A program made the position numbers and the translations under genes. The notes below the pieces were generated by a model. It saw nothing but the letters and a program-made list of their open reading frames with translations, was not told where the DNA came from and made no database searches. From Bombus terrestris (taxonomy: Eukaryota > Arthropoda > Insecta > Hymenoptera > Apidae), in the NCBI RefSeq assembly GCF_910591885.1, contig NC_063285.1:1984001-2048000 (forward strand): a DNA stretch of 64,000 bases, given 5' to 3'. Positions 10,691 to 21,425 of the stretch are shown here, piece after piece (within the stretch, counting starts at the first letter, position 1; each line of letters starts with the position of its first letter).

Positions 10691-11326
10691 TGTTTTAATT
10701 CCATCAATACGACATATCGGACCAGGGCCGCCTCGAGAAAAACACGCCCACACCACAACGTTCCCGCCACCACGTTTAAGAGTGTTTAAAACGCCAAATT
10801 TCAAATTTCCGTCAATTCGACGTCTAATATACCGTATCCCGTCAGAAGGATTGAATTTCGATTCGTCTGAAAACAATACCTTCTGCCAATCATCACTTGT
10901 CCAATGCTTATGAGCTGTAGCAAAGGTAAGTCGTCTTTTTCGATTCCTAGAACTCAGCAGTGGCTTCTTTTGGGGTTTTCGTCCTCTTAAGTTAAAGTCT
11001 TCTAATCTTCTTCTAACAGTTCTAGCACGAATTTGTGTATCGTTATTATGGTTTATCTCCGCAGCAATATTATTTGCACCACGAAAACGATCCTTTTAGC
11101 TTAATCGATGAATCCGTTGATCCATATTCGGCGTTGTTTTCCGCGATCTTCTGTTTTTCAGTTGATCCCAATACATATCTGCTTTTAAAAATTTATACCC
11201 AGCTTACTTACAAGCCGTTTCTGACCTGTTCGCTATATTTGCCATTTCCGTGAAGGTTTCACTTTGCTTTCGCAACCGTACAATTTGTTCTCTTTCGTAT
11301 TCAAGTAAATTCTTTGATTTATCCAT
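10691..11326 (-). pseudogene. Tc1-like (Tc1/mariner superfamily) transposase, truncated
   Basis: The start codon at 11326 begins MDKSKNLLEYEREQIVRL, an N-terminal helix-turn-helix of Tc1-type transposases. Further on come ARTVRRRLEDFNLRGRKP, FSDESKFNPSDG (with the second catalytic Asp region) and GGGNVVVWACFSRGGPGP, all Tc1 signatures. In-frame stops occur (for example after NRSETACK and before RFRGANN). The C-terminal catalytic part is missing because LINE B2 sequence takes over at 10690. The protein would cut and paste the transposon at TA sites; this copy cannot. Confidence 0.88.
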
Positions 11327-11633
11327 AATCTGTTTCCACCTAAACGAATTTTAAGCAATAAAAGGTACACTAAACAATGATTTTGACACTCCAGAATCAA
11401 AATGTTCAAAAACTGTACTCATATTCAGATTTTATACAGATCGTCATAAACTAATGTCCACTGTTTACAAGTGCTAAGCGGTAACTAACTGTTGTAACTC
11501 CTGCATTGTTTGTATTTAATAACTCACGATCTGAGGTTACGAAGGTCAAACATACAGTTATGTTATTCCAAAGAGACAAACCGAATAGAAAAACAATATG
11601 CGTATAAGATATTTGTAATCAGGTTTACTACTC
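11327..11633. other. Flank upstream of the Tc1 remnant
   Basis: This probably includes the 5' untranslated part and one terminal inverted repeat of the Tc1-like element, but the other end is lost so the repeat cannot be paired. Nothing else was recognised. Confidence 0.4.
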
Positions 11634-11667
11634 AGTTCCGCCTGGGCAGGCGACCTAAACGGACGTG
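11633..11667 (+). promoter_or_regulatory. LINE A2 internal core promoter (initiator plus DPE)
   Basis: CTCAGTT with the A at 11634 as likely +1, and GGACGTG at 11661-11667, which is +28 to +34. Spacing and sequence match the downstream promoter element of jockey-type LINEs and are identical to A1 although the bases between differ. Confidence 0.7.
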
Positions 11668-11747
11668 CGCAACAGTGCTCCAGTGAAAGTGCGGCAAGAG
11701 GGAAGAGAAAGCGACAAAGTAAATGCCCATTGACAAAACGTGGAATC

Positions 11748-13098
11748 ATGCAGATTCCACCAATAAAAATAACCAACGCAGGAGACACATATTTTATAAA
11801 TAGAGCTACAGACTCTACATATGTAGAGAAAAAAGACGATATCATGGAAACAACACAATCTGACGGAGAGGAAAACGTACCAATACACCACGAAGAAAGC
11901 TGGACGGTGGCAACTTCCAGCAAAAAACGCAAGGTAACCCCGTTCGCAAGCGCGTGGAAAACTGAAACACTGGAAAAGAAACAATGATTTTAAGATATCA
12001 AATTGCATAATCCATTCAGCGCACTGCCAGAAGAGGCAGCAACGGACGCAACGGAAAGTCCGACAAACCGCATTCCTAAACCACCACCGATATACATTGA
12101 TGCGAAAATAATTGACCCCCTCATCGAACTACTAAATAACACTGCAGGGAAAGATAACTATGTTATCAAACAGATAAAAATAGACCAGGTGAAAGTGCAA
12201 ACCAACACCCCGGAAATATTCAGAAAAGTGACAAGATCACTAAAGGAAAAAAACGCAGCGTATCACATCTTTTAGCTCAAAACCGACAACAGCTACAAAG
12301 CAGTAATCAGGGGATTACACCCAAAACCAAATACCGAAAAAATAAGCGAAGAACTTGCAAAAAACCGGACACCAGGTAAGGACAATTAATACCATTAACA
12401 AACACGATACCAAACAACCATTACTGCTATTCCTAGTCGAACTAGAACCTAGAAACAACAACAAAGACATATACGATATAGAAAAATTACTAAACACAGT
12501 AGTAAAAGAGGAGCCACTTAGACATAAAAAAGATATCCCACAATGCATAAGGTGCCAGCAATACGGCCGCACAAAAAACTATTGCAATAGAAGCCCGGCA
12601 TGCGTTAAATGCGCAAAAAATCATCTTACGATACACTGCCCATCCACGGGAAAAATAGAGGAGGTTAGATGCTACAACTGCAACGGAAAACACCCAGCCA
12701 GTTATAAAGGTTGCGAAGCTAAGAAACAATTACAACGCAAACTGTTCCCGCCCCTACGAAGCAGGACAATCACTAACATACAAGCCCAACAGGACAGCAC
12801 AAAACCCGAAATAACACCAAATACAGAGCAAGCAACAAACACCAAACCCATCAGCACCAACACCATTGGCAGTCTAAGCTACGCTCAAGTAACCAGCCAA
12901 TCGACACATACAGACAACCAATACCACAGCAATAGTAACAATGACACTGCAGAAATCAAAGAACTGCTCAAACAATCCATAAAGAACACCGAAATGCTAA
13001 CCAGAATGATAAGCGAACAAAACGCAGTACTCAAACAGCAAACCCAACAAATCACAGTCATGCTACAACTAATTACAAACGTGCTAAGCAAAAAATAA
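11748..13098 (+). pseudogene. LINE A2 ORF1 (Gag-like protein with CCHC zinc knuckles), frameshifted
   Basis: The first segment (11748-11984) starts MQIPPIKITNAGDTYFINR. A second (12003-12275) holds the basic RNA-binding middle. A third (12355-13098, 247 codons) has three knuckle-like clusters, CIRCQQYG, CVKCAKNHLTIHC and CYNCNGKHPASYKGC, then a Gln/Asn-rich tail. Stops near 11985 and 12274 and frame changes near 12350 break the protein. The role is coating element RNA and assisting strand exchange. The stop TAA at 13096-13098 sits in the junction AGCAAAAAATAAAAACGG that is conserved in A1 and A3. Confidence 0.88.
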
Positions 13099-15809
13099 AA
13101 ACGGACACTCTAAAAATAGCAGCCTGGAACTCAAACGGCCTACAACAACGGGCCCTCGAAATTAAAACATTCATATACAATAACAATATAGACATACTAC
13201 TTGTCTCAGAAACACACTTCACTACAAAAAGCTACTTGAAAATACCATACTACACCATATATGATACCAAACACCCCTCAGGAAAAGCTCACGGAGGGAC
13301 AGTAGTGATAGTCAGAAACGATATCAAACATTATCTACACAGCCAAGTTAACAAAGAATATTTACAAGCAACCACCGTTACAGTTCAAACTAGCAACAAC
13401 TACTTCCAGTTGTCAGCAGTATATGTGCCTCCGTGACACAAAATAACATCACAAATGTGGGAAGAATACTTCCAGGACCTAGGGGACAAGTAAATCGCAG
13501 GGGGAGACTACAACTCAAAGCACACGCTATGGGGGTCAAGACCTACACCTCGAGGCAGAACACTGGAAAAATACATTAGAAATAATAACCTCAATATATT
13601 ATCCACAGGAACACCAACATATTGGCAGACTGACCTGAACAAAAAACCAGATCTTCTGGACTTTGCAGTTACAAGGGAACTAAACACAAATAAACTAAAA
13701 ATAACACCCAACCTTGAGCTCAGCTCCGATCATAAACCCATAATAATTGAATACAGAAACAAACCAATACTCTATAGCAAACCAGAAACACTATGCAATA
13801 AAACCACCAAATGGCAAACTTTCAAAGAAATAATAGAAAACAAAATAAACTGCAACATCCCGTTGAAAACTCCTGAACACATAGAACAGGCAGTAGCAAC
13901 ATTGACAGCAACTATTCAAGAAGCAGCAAGGACAACCACTACACCCTAATCAACCAGCAGACAAACAATAACAATCCCGCAAGAAATACTCGACAAAATT
14001 AGAGAAAACAGAAAAGCAAAAGCAAAATGGCAAAAATACAGAACTCGAGAAAACAAAAAACACTTAAACAAACTTGCAAAGGAAATAAAAAAACAAAATA
14101 AAGGAGCACAACGATAACGAATTCGCAAAGTTCATAGGTACACTCTCCACACACGAGAACACCAACTACTCACTATGGAAAGCCACGAAAAAAATACGGA
14201 AGCCAATAATACCCGTCCCAGTAATCAGAAAAGCAGATAACACATAGGCAAGAAGCAACGAAGAACAAGCTGAAGAATTCTCCAACCACCTCTGCAACAC
14301 ATTCACACCACACATTATCAACAACAGCAACCTCAAAAGACATACGGAGAAGGATCCGCAAACCACTACTACCACATCCGACAAGGAATACACCATACCT
14401 AAAACATCAACACAAGAAATTAGAAACATAATTGATAAAACAAAAAACAACAAAGCGCCAGGAATCGACCTAATCAATGCTAAATCTTGAAAAACCTTCC
14501 GCCAAAAGCAATAAGACTAATGACAATAATATTCAGTGCAATTCTAAGAATTCAATACTTCCCCAAACCATGGAAATTAGCACTGATCAAAATGTTACAT
14601 AAACCAGGCAAAGACTCGCACTAAACTGCATCTTACAGACCAATAGCACTGCTCCCAGTATTTTCCAAAATACTGGAAAAGATAATATACGACCGCATAA
14701 AACCAATAATAGAGACAAAAAAACTAATACCGGATCACCAATTTGGTTTCAGAAACAAACACTCCACGATAGAGCAAATGCACAGGCTTATAAACGAAAT
14801 AATAGTAGCACTAGAAAACAAGGAATACTGCACAGCCCTCTTTATAGACATAGAGAAAGCATTCGATAAAATTAACCATGAAAGTCTACTACAAACAATT
14901 AGGAAACAATTCCCGGAGCAAATACACCACTTAATAAAATCCTACCTAAGCAGCAGAACCTTCGTAACAAAAATCAAGGACACACATTCTCAAGTTAAAG
15001 ACATCAAGGCCGGGGTACCACAAGGAAGCGTCCTAGACCCAATACTATACACATTATACACGGCGAACATACCAACAACTACCAACAGCACAGTATTGAC
15101 ATTCGCGGACGACACAGCTATACTAGTCAGGCATACTAACCCAGAAACGGCAGTCAAAATACTACAAGAACATATCGTAAAAATAGAAAATTGGCTACAA
15201 GAAAAACAAATAAAAGCAAACCCCAATAAATGCAACCTTATTACATTCACGCTACGGAAAAAGATACCACCAAACATCCTATTGAACGGCACGCATATAA
15301 CGCAAACAAAGCATGTCAAATACCTAGGACTCCACTTAGATCAAAAACTCACCTGGAAACTACACATCAAATCAATAGTAGAAAAAATACAGAAAACAAG
15401 GAGACAAATGCATTGGCTAACAAGCCGAAAATCCAAACTGAGCACAGAAAACAAATTAAAAATATATAAAACGATCATAAAACCAATCTGGACGCACGGA
15501 ATACCACTATGGGGGACGGCAGCAATGAGCCATATAAACAAAATAGAGGTAATACAGGCTAAAATCCTTAGAACAATAGTAAACGGACGTTGGTACGTCA
15601 GAAACGAAGATATACGGAGGTATACTCCGTATATACGGAGGTACGAAGATATACTCAGAAAAATACAAATCAAGAATAGCAACACACCCAAACCGGCTAG
15701 CTGCGGAAACGTACAAAACCATAAACATGGACAGAAGACTAAAAAGGAAGCACCCAGCAGACCTTATAAAGGACATAACCTAGCAAACACGAGGATGGTT
15801 CCCCGCTAG
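13099..15809 (+). pseudogene. LINE A2 ORF2 (endonuclease - reverse transcriptase), broken
   Basis: An endonuclease of apurinic/apyrimidinic type opens with IAAWNSNGLQQ and LLVSETHFTT and continues with GKAHGGTVVIVRND; stops follow at about 13434 (VPP then stop) and 13492. A long RT piece (14778-15809, 343 codons) has FIDIEKAFDKINHE, AGVPQGSVL, the catalytic FADDTAI and YLGLHLDQKLTWK. A one-base deletion at about 14483 (AAATCTTGAAAAACC) separates endonuclease and RT and is identical in A3. The C-terminal end carries a small palindromic rearrangement at 15609-15650. No ATG precedes the endonuclease. Confidence 0.9.
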
Positions 15810-15905
15810 GGGTAGCCACCAACATGCTAATTTAACTGTTAAAAAATTCCATCAAATGTCCAAATTGGACAAATTGTGAATTTCAAGAAATAAATAAAAA
15901 AAAAA

Positions 15906-16323
15906 CGCTGGATAATTTGTCGCATAGATCTTGTATTCTCCCGCAATACTCGGACACATCCATGCTAGGGGTCTTCTCCATTGTTCCTAGTTCTCGCATG
16001 CATAATACAATGTCCATCGACGTGGATCTCCCGTGGATATCGTCTAATGCCTTCCAGCACTCTCTTGCTGTTTTCAGGGTTCTGATATCCCCAAGGTATT
16101 GGCGGCGTACATGCCGGAAAATATACGCACGTGCTTTGTTGTCCATCTTTATGCATTCTGGCTTCATCATTTCCGCTGGCGTAAATCCTGGCTGTACGGC
16201 ATCCCAGCAGCCCAGAAAGACCAACGAAGCTTCCGTCATTGTTCTCCAGTACTCGTAATTTCCTTTCTTCAAGATTGGATTCATCTCCTTGTCCACATCG
16301 GCCATGGTTTCTTGGTCGGACAT
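15906..16323 (-). pseudogene. Copia-type gag, 3'-truncated (Copia-3)
   Basis: This starts MSDQETMADVDKEMNPI at 16323. NYEYWRTMTEASLVFLGCW and the later CWKALDDIHG fit the N-terminal Gag domain of Copia elements (UBN2-type). It would assemble virus-like particles. The ORF is open until it meets the LINE A2 tail at about 15905, so protease, integrase and RT are missing. It lies directly downstream of a matching primer-binding site and LTR. Confidence 0.8.
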
Positions 16324-16404
16324 AGTGTGCTTTCTCCTCGGATAATTTCACAAAAAAAATTGAAAACTCAAAAATATATGTCTCTCCTGCCGCAGTTTAC
16401 TGCC

Positions 16405-16418
16405 CTGGGCCCATAACC
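16405..16418 (-). other. Copia-3 primer-binding site
   Basis: Right after the LTR end, minus strand GGTTATGGGCCCAG, a sequence typical of Copia elements primed by an initiator-tRNA fragment. The same 14 bases follow the Copia-1 LTR at 54215. Confidence 0.65.
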
Positions 16419-16608
16419 TGTTATTTTATATAGGTTGGGGTTGATAATCAAGCTGATCCACTCGGATTGGTTATCACACCTTTTATTTTCTTTCTTATAC
16501 AAAACGCCAAATCACACAGCAAGCGTCTAATCACTCGGGATGCGTCTTAGCAAATAACACGCGGTCGACTCCTAAGACAAAAGAGCGTCGTCAGGAGTCG
16601 TACCAACA
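16419..16608 (-). repeat. Copia-3 5' LTR (190 bp)
   Basis: On the minus strand it begins TGTTGGTACGACTCC and ends AAAATAACA (TG...CA), followed at once by the primer-binding site. It contains CCTATATAAAATAACA, a probable TATA-type core promoter close to its 3' end. It is short but within the Copia range. The partner LTR is absent. Confidence 0.75.
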
Positions 16609-16651
16609 TGACCCTAGTAACCTTTTAGTAACTAGCGGTCATACCAACTGA

Positions 16652-17272
16652 GCATTTCTCAACAAATAATAGTATAGTAATAGCTCCAGCTAATACTGGT
16701 AAAGATAAAATTAATAACATAACTGTAATACACATTGATCATGAAAATAAATTAATTTGATAATAATTTAATGAAAAATTTTTTATTATTATAATAGTTA
16801 CAATAAAATTTAATGATCCACTAATAGAAGAAATACCTGTTATGTGTAAGGAAATAATTGCAATATCAACTGATGGTGATGAATGAAATAGATATGAAGA
16901 TAAAGGTGGATATACAGTTCATCCTGTACCTACATTAGGTGTAAATATATTTCTTAATAATAACATAAATAATGATGGAGGTAAAAGTCAAAATCTAATA
17001 TTATTTATGCGTGGGAAAGCTGTATCAGGTGAACCTAATATTAATGGGATTAAATAATTACCAAATCCTCCAATTATAAATGGTATAACTATAAAAAAAA
17101 TTATTAAAAATGCATGTCTTGTAACTAAAGAATTATAAATTTGATCACTATTAATTCGTATACCTGGATGACTTAATTCTGTTCGAATTAATAAACTTAC
17201 AGATGAACCAATTATTCCTGATCAAATAGCGAAAATAAAATATATTATTCCAATATTTTTGTGGTTAGTTGA
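16652..17272 (-). pseudogene. cox1: NUMT-1: mitochondrial cox1 5' portion
   Basis: Minus-strand translation with the invertebrate mitochondrial code gives long stretches of cytochrome oxidase subunit I, for example SHPGMRINSDQIYNS-like text, FGNYLIPLMLGSPD and SSPSVDIAIISLH. It spans the barcode region and stops near codon 215. The AT-rich base composition differs sharply from the neighbours. It is a nuclear copy because it is truncated, split by an LTR at 17273 and flanked by nuclear repeats. Confidence 0.92.
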
Positions 17273-18129
17273 TGTTCCGCCGCGCAACACATCTGCACGC
17301 CAACCCGCGCGGCTTGCCAACCAATGGTCTACGTGTCGTCCTTCGAACACTCCATAGGCCCAAGGATTCACCATAAAGTTGCAATTCTAGCTGCATTGTT
17401 CGCACACATGGTCTAAGCACATCTGTTTGCCAGAAAAGACTTTCTAATTCTAGAAGTGTTTTCAGCTGGTTTTTTAGAAAGGTCCTTGGGTTTATTACGC
17501 GCTCTTAAGAATTCCGGAGAAAGCGGGTAGTGGCCTAACGTAAGATGGAAATGCCTAACGGAAAAGTCGGGTTTCCCAAAAAACAAAGGCATCAAACTGG
17601 CAACAGTAGTAGGAGGTTCCGTCCCCTCTCATCATTTATCAACATCGACTAACCAATGGATATCGCAGATCATTGCCCTCACTTCACGAACGAAAAGTGT
17701 GAGCAACGAATCCGTTTTCTTCACCCAAAAAACCACTCCCACACGAGCTTTCCTCCGCAATTGCACGAGAGCAAAGAGTCAGTCTTACTCATTCGGTCAC
17801 CCGGTCAATCTTCTTTATACACGTCAATCGACTAATCAGTCGCCCTTGTACACGAACTCTCTCTTCTAAGAATAATCCTTCTCTTCGCTATCGGTATCTT
17901 AAGTAACGACGTTATTATTTTATGTGATTGTATAAATCGTTGGAAAAATATATATTTTTTATAACTCTGTGAATCACAGTGTTATACCACAACTACCCCT
18001 ATTATCCTAACCGAAATACGGTGATCGAACTATTCGTGATGTCGATTATTCTAATTGTAGCGGGAATTTACGACTCCCGTTGACGCGTATTCTAACGACC
18101 GCGTCTCCCCGCGATAGCTCGAAAATACA
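17273..18129. repeat. 857-bp solo LTR inserted in the cox1 NUMT
   Basis: This starts TGTTCCGCCGCG and ends GAAAATACA (TG...CA). It is flanked by the 5-bp duplication GTTGA (17268-17272 and 18130-18134), and the mitochondrial sequence resumes perfectly across it. A TATATATTTTTTATAAC stretch could be a promoter core. No coding is present, so it is a solo LTR left by recombination. The family is not related by eye to the other LTRs here and the strand is undetermined. Confidence 0.85.
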
Positions 18130-18134
18130 GTTGA

Positions 18135-18152
18135 TATTAACCATTTTTTTAT
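18135..18152 (-). pseudogene. cox1: NUMT-1: first codons of cox1
   Basis: On the minus strand ATAAAAAAATGGTTAATA gives the cox1 start (ATA start codon), continuing into 17272 after removal of the solo LTR and its duplication. Confidence 0.85.
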
Positions 18153-18153
18153 T

Positions 18154-18222
18154 AAGATTTATAAATTTATTTTATATTTTTAATTTTGAAGATTAATAGT
18201 TTTAGAAATTAACTTAAAATCT
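18154..18222 (-). tRNA. trnW: NUMT-1: mitochondrial tRNA-Trp (TCA) copy
   Basis: The minus strand begins AAGATTTTAAGTTAATT and has the anticodon loop ATCTTCAAAA, with an acceptor stem pairing AAGATTT to AAATCTT. It lies two bases before the cox1 start. Not expected to be functional in the nucleus. Confidence 0.75.
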
Positions 18223-18239
18223 TTATATTTAAATATTAA

Positions 18240-18306
18240 AGTATTATGTCTGAAAAAGAAATAAATTGTAAATTTATTAGTGGAAGTTAAAATTTTTCTA
18301 ATACTA
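18240..18306 (+). tRNA. trnY: NUMT-1: mitochondrial tRNA-Tyr (GTA) copy
   Basis: The plus strand has acceptor stem AGTATTA pairing with TAATACT and anticodon loop AATTGTAAAT. It is opposite in strand to tRNA-Trp and cox1, as in insect mitochondria. The order Tyr-Trp-cox1 differs from the ancestral Trp-Cys-Tyr-cox1 and matches the honey bee arrangement. Confidence 0.75.
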
Positions 18307-18320
18307 ATTATATATATATA

Positions 18321-19199
18321 TGTCGGAGATGAAAGAATATCGGAACCCCTCCTTGGATTCGCGGGAATACCGTAACTTTGTAACTTAGCATAAACAAATG
18401 TCGCTCCGATTGTTCGAGATTTATGATCATGAACTTGGGCTCGAGGCGACAATTAGTCGCCGAACGTAGCCGCGGTCAAAGGGATGAACGTTTTATCTAA
18501 CAAAGGCACAGGGTAACTCTATACCTCTCCTTAAAAGAAATAGCCGTAGCGACACGTGGCAGTAAATATTTCAAAGGTTTCTGTTCCGTGGCTCGCCACA
18601 CGCAGATCCTATCCTTCGGGTAAGATGATCTCCAGATGTCAATATACCTCTGCAGTATGTTTAGCTAACGTGAGGACCCGCAATAAATCTTAAGATTTAG
18701 TCAAGCAAAGTTCTTCATTTAGACAAACAGTCGTTGTCGCAACTACGGGAAGATAGGAGAAGCCTATCTTCCACGAACGATGCCCCCGTCAACAACCTCC
18801 CCTTAAGGGCGGCCAGCATCTCTTTCAAAACGCCGATATGGAGATCGACCAATTAGCGACAGCGCTCATTTCCCTCACCTTTGGAACGAAAGCTTTCGTT
18901 GACGAATCCGAGGATCTCATGTCCTTAGACACACCCATTATAGTTCTCCTCGACGGCATCGTCGAGACGGAGAGTCATTCTTTCGTGCGATCTCATTGAC
19001 GAGTGACAGTATTATCTTACAACCAGTGAATACCTCACGTCTAGTTAACAAAGAGTCAGACTTGAACTGTGCGATAACATACGTTTATCATCCTGTGACC
19101 GCGGATTCGTTTCGAACCTAAGGTCATTATCACTACTGCTACGAGTGCTTAATCTTGTTAATAAGCCTGTGCTAATAAACTCTTCGTTGTATCACGACA
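18321..19199 (+). repeat. Gypsy G1 5' LTR (about 879 bp)
   Basis: This begins TGTCGGAGATGAAAG right after a (TA)n run and ends CACGACA just before the gag ATG. It shares long collinear stretches with the LTR at 26191-27105 (minus) and more distantly with 25292-26115 and 1-470. AATAAAC near 19172 may be the polyadenylation signal. The 3' boundary is inferred from the GACA end complementary to TGTC, since no second LTR of G1 exists for comparison. Confidence 0.8.
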
Positions 19200-20110
19200 A
19201 TGGCTAATTCTAATGAAAATTCATTAAACGCCCATCTCCTTAATCCTGACTTCAATCCGACATCAGTAGTGGGATCAGGGCCATACGTAACGATGGAACA
19301 ACTTATGGGCATCATGCGCCAGATGACTCAGTCGCGAGAGCAAAGACCGAGTGAAACATTTACGACCGTACCGCTTCCACGTTTTAACCCCGGAAGCTTG
19401 GGTTCCGACCCAGCCGCATGGTGTGCGACTGTTGACGTGATCATGGAAGAAAAACCTTTGCAAGGCACTGCGCTACTTTGTGCCTTGAGTGCCGCTCTAG
19501 AAAGCTCGGCAGCGCAGTGGCTTACGCAAGTACCTGCTACTCAAGTTTCCTCTTGGCCAAAGTTTAAAGACCGTTTCCTTATACGCTATGGTGGGAAAGA
19601 AACAGTTGCCACGGCGCTATGGAAGATGAAAAATGGAGCACGGCTGGAGGGTGAAACCCTGGGAGATTAGAGTAGCCGTTTACGTTTCTTCCTGATGGCG
19701 AGGTAGGAAAGGTGCACCAAGGACGAGATAGTCAACGCTGCCGTGCTCCTCCATATAGGTTCACAGGACCAGCGCGTCTTACGGATAGCACTCATAAGCG
19801 ATATCAAGACCGAGGACCAGTTCACAAGCGAAATGACAGTGCTCTACGATTCGGTGAAGAGGCCGGCGTCTTGAGTAAGTAGCTCCTCTACGGGTCCCGA
19901 AGCTAAACGGCATAAGCCTTCTGACTCCCGACACAAGTGCTACCACTGTGGTAGACACGGACATAAAGCATCTGAGTGCCGCGGGAGGACAAGACTGGAG
20001 GCGGAGAAACGCAATCGAAAACCAGGGGAAAACCAGGCTGCCACGTCTTCGAAGGTGTCCTGCTACAGGTGTAACGAGGAGGGCCACATCGCGCCCAACT
20101 GCCCGACCTT
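19200..20110 (+). pseudogene. Gypsy G1 gag, broken
   Basis: This starts MANSNENSLNAHLLNP at 19200 and continues as capsid-like sequence (PRFNPGSLGSDPAAWCATVD, AAQWLTQVPATQV) to a TAG at 19668. The rest is frame-shifted. Two CCHC knuckles are readable near the end: CYHCGRHGHKASEC at about 19940 and CYRCNEEGHIAPNC at about 20061. G2 keeps the same protein open. Gag packages element RNA. Confidence 0.88.
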
Positions 20111-21417
20111 ACGTAGAGGAAACCCTGCTACGAAAGAGGAGCGCCATGTTAACTTCTGCGTGGTGGAGGCCCCGACCGGTAAATTAAGTCACCAGGGTGA
20201 GTCGTTCCTGTTTTGCTTTGATTCCGGAGCTGAATGCTCATTAATCAAAGAATCGGTAGCCTCAAAATTTTCCGGCAAGAGAACGACCGAGATAGTTGTA
20301 ATGCGAGGAATTGGGAACACTTGCGTTAAGAGTACGATCCAAATTCTGTCCGCCGTATGTATCAGCGGTCTTATACTGGAGGTAACTTTTCACGTCCTTG
20401 CCGACAATTACTTAAAACACGATATTATTATTGGGTGCGAAATTTTAAGCCAAGGCTTCGACGTACACATGACGCGCAATAGCCTCGATATTTGTAAGTC
20501 GAAAACGGTTAATGTCTGTAATAATATCGCCGAACCTGCGATCGATCTCAATGATATAGACACCGAGGTACTCGGCGACGATAAAGACCGATTGATTTCC
20601 ATTCTCGACAGATTCAAAAACTCGTTCATCACGGGTTTCCCACGTACCCGCGTAAATACGGGCCAATTAGAAATACGGTTGATCGACCCTAACATCACCG
20701 TCCAAAGAAGCCCCTATAGACTTAGCGAGGAAGAGCGGAGAATCGTACGAGCGCGAATCAGCGAACTACTCAGAGCTAACATTATAAGACCTAGCAATTC
20801 GCCGTTCGCGAGCCCTATGCTACTCGCGAAGAAAAAGGACGGTTCGGATAGATTGTGCGTAGATTTTCGAGCGTTAAATAAGAATACGGTCGCGGATCGG
20901 TACCCCCCACCCCTTATCGCGGATCAAATCGCGAGGTTACACACGGCGAAATACTTCATTAGCCTGGACATGGCCAGCGGGTTCCACCAAATTCCTATAC
21001 ACCCCAATTCGGTGGAATACACGGCGTTCGTTACACCCGACGGGCAGTACGAGTACGTAACGATGCCGTTCGGATTGAAAAATGCACCGTCCGTTTTTCA
21101 GAGCGCCATTTTCAATGCCCTGGGCGACCTTGCGTATTCCTACGTCGTTGTCTACTTGGATGACGTCCTAATTATTGCCGACTCAATAGATCAAGCCTTA
21201 GAGAGGTTGGACATCGTGTTAAGTACCCTTGTAAACGCCGGGTTTTCGTTTAACTTTTCTAAGTGCTCTTTCCTGAAGACGTCGATACTCTATTTGGGAT
21301 ATGTAATCCAGAACGGAGAAGTCCGTCCCAACCAGGGTAAAGTATATGCCTTAAGCTCCCTACCTGCGCCGACGACCGTCACACAGCTCAGGCAGTTCAT
21401 AGGGCTAGCCTCGTACT
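20111..21417 (+). pseudogene. Gypsy G1 protease - reverse transcriptase, 3'-truncated
   Basis: The open frame (20055-21470) holds the aspartic protease motif FDSGAECSLI at about 20217, then RT with SPYRLSEEERRIV, LDMASGFHQIPIHP, MPFGLKNAPSVFQ and the catalytic YLDDVLI at about 21154. It ends at TVTQLRQFIGLASYF, where the sequence switches into the reverse strand of G2. RNase H, integrase and the 3' LTR are missing. RT residues look intact but the element is dead through the fusion and the broken gag. Confidence 0.92.
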
Positions 21418-21425
21418 TTTTGGCT

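Larger units (their letters stand above)
11634..15905 (+). mobile_element. LINE A2: full-length Jockey-clade non-LTR retrotransposon
   Basis: Both ends are present: the promoter-bearing 5' end at 11634 and a 3' UTR with TCCAAATTGGACAAATTG followed by AATAAAT and a poly(A) tract ending about 15905. ORF1 runs from about 11748 to 13098 and ORF2 from about 13099 to 15809, both with lesions. The RT part is nearly identical to A3, so the two are recent relatives. The tail abuts the Copia gag remnant at 15906, suggesting A2 inserted into it. Confidence 0.93.
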
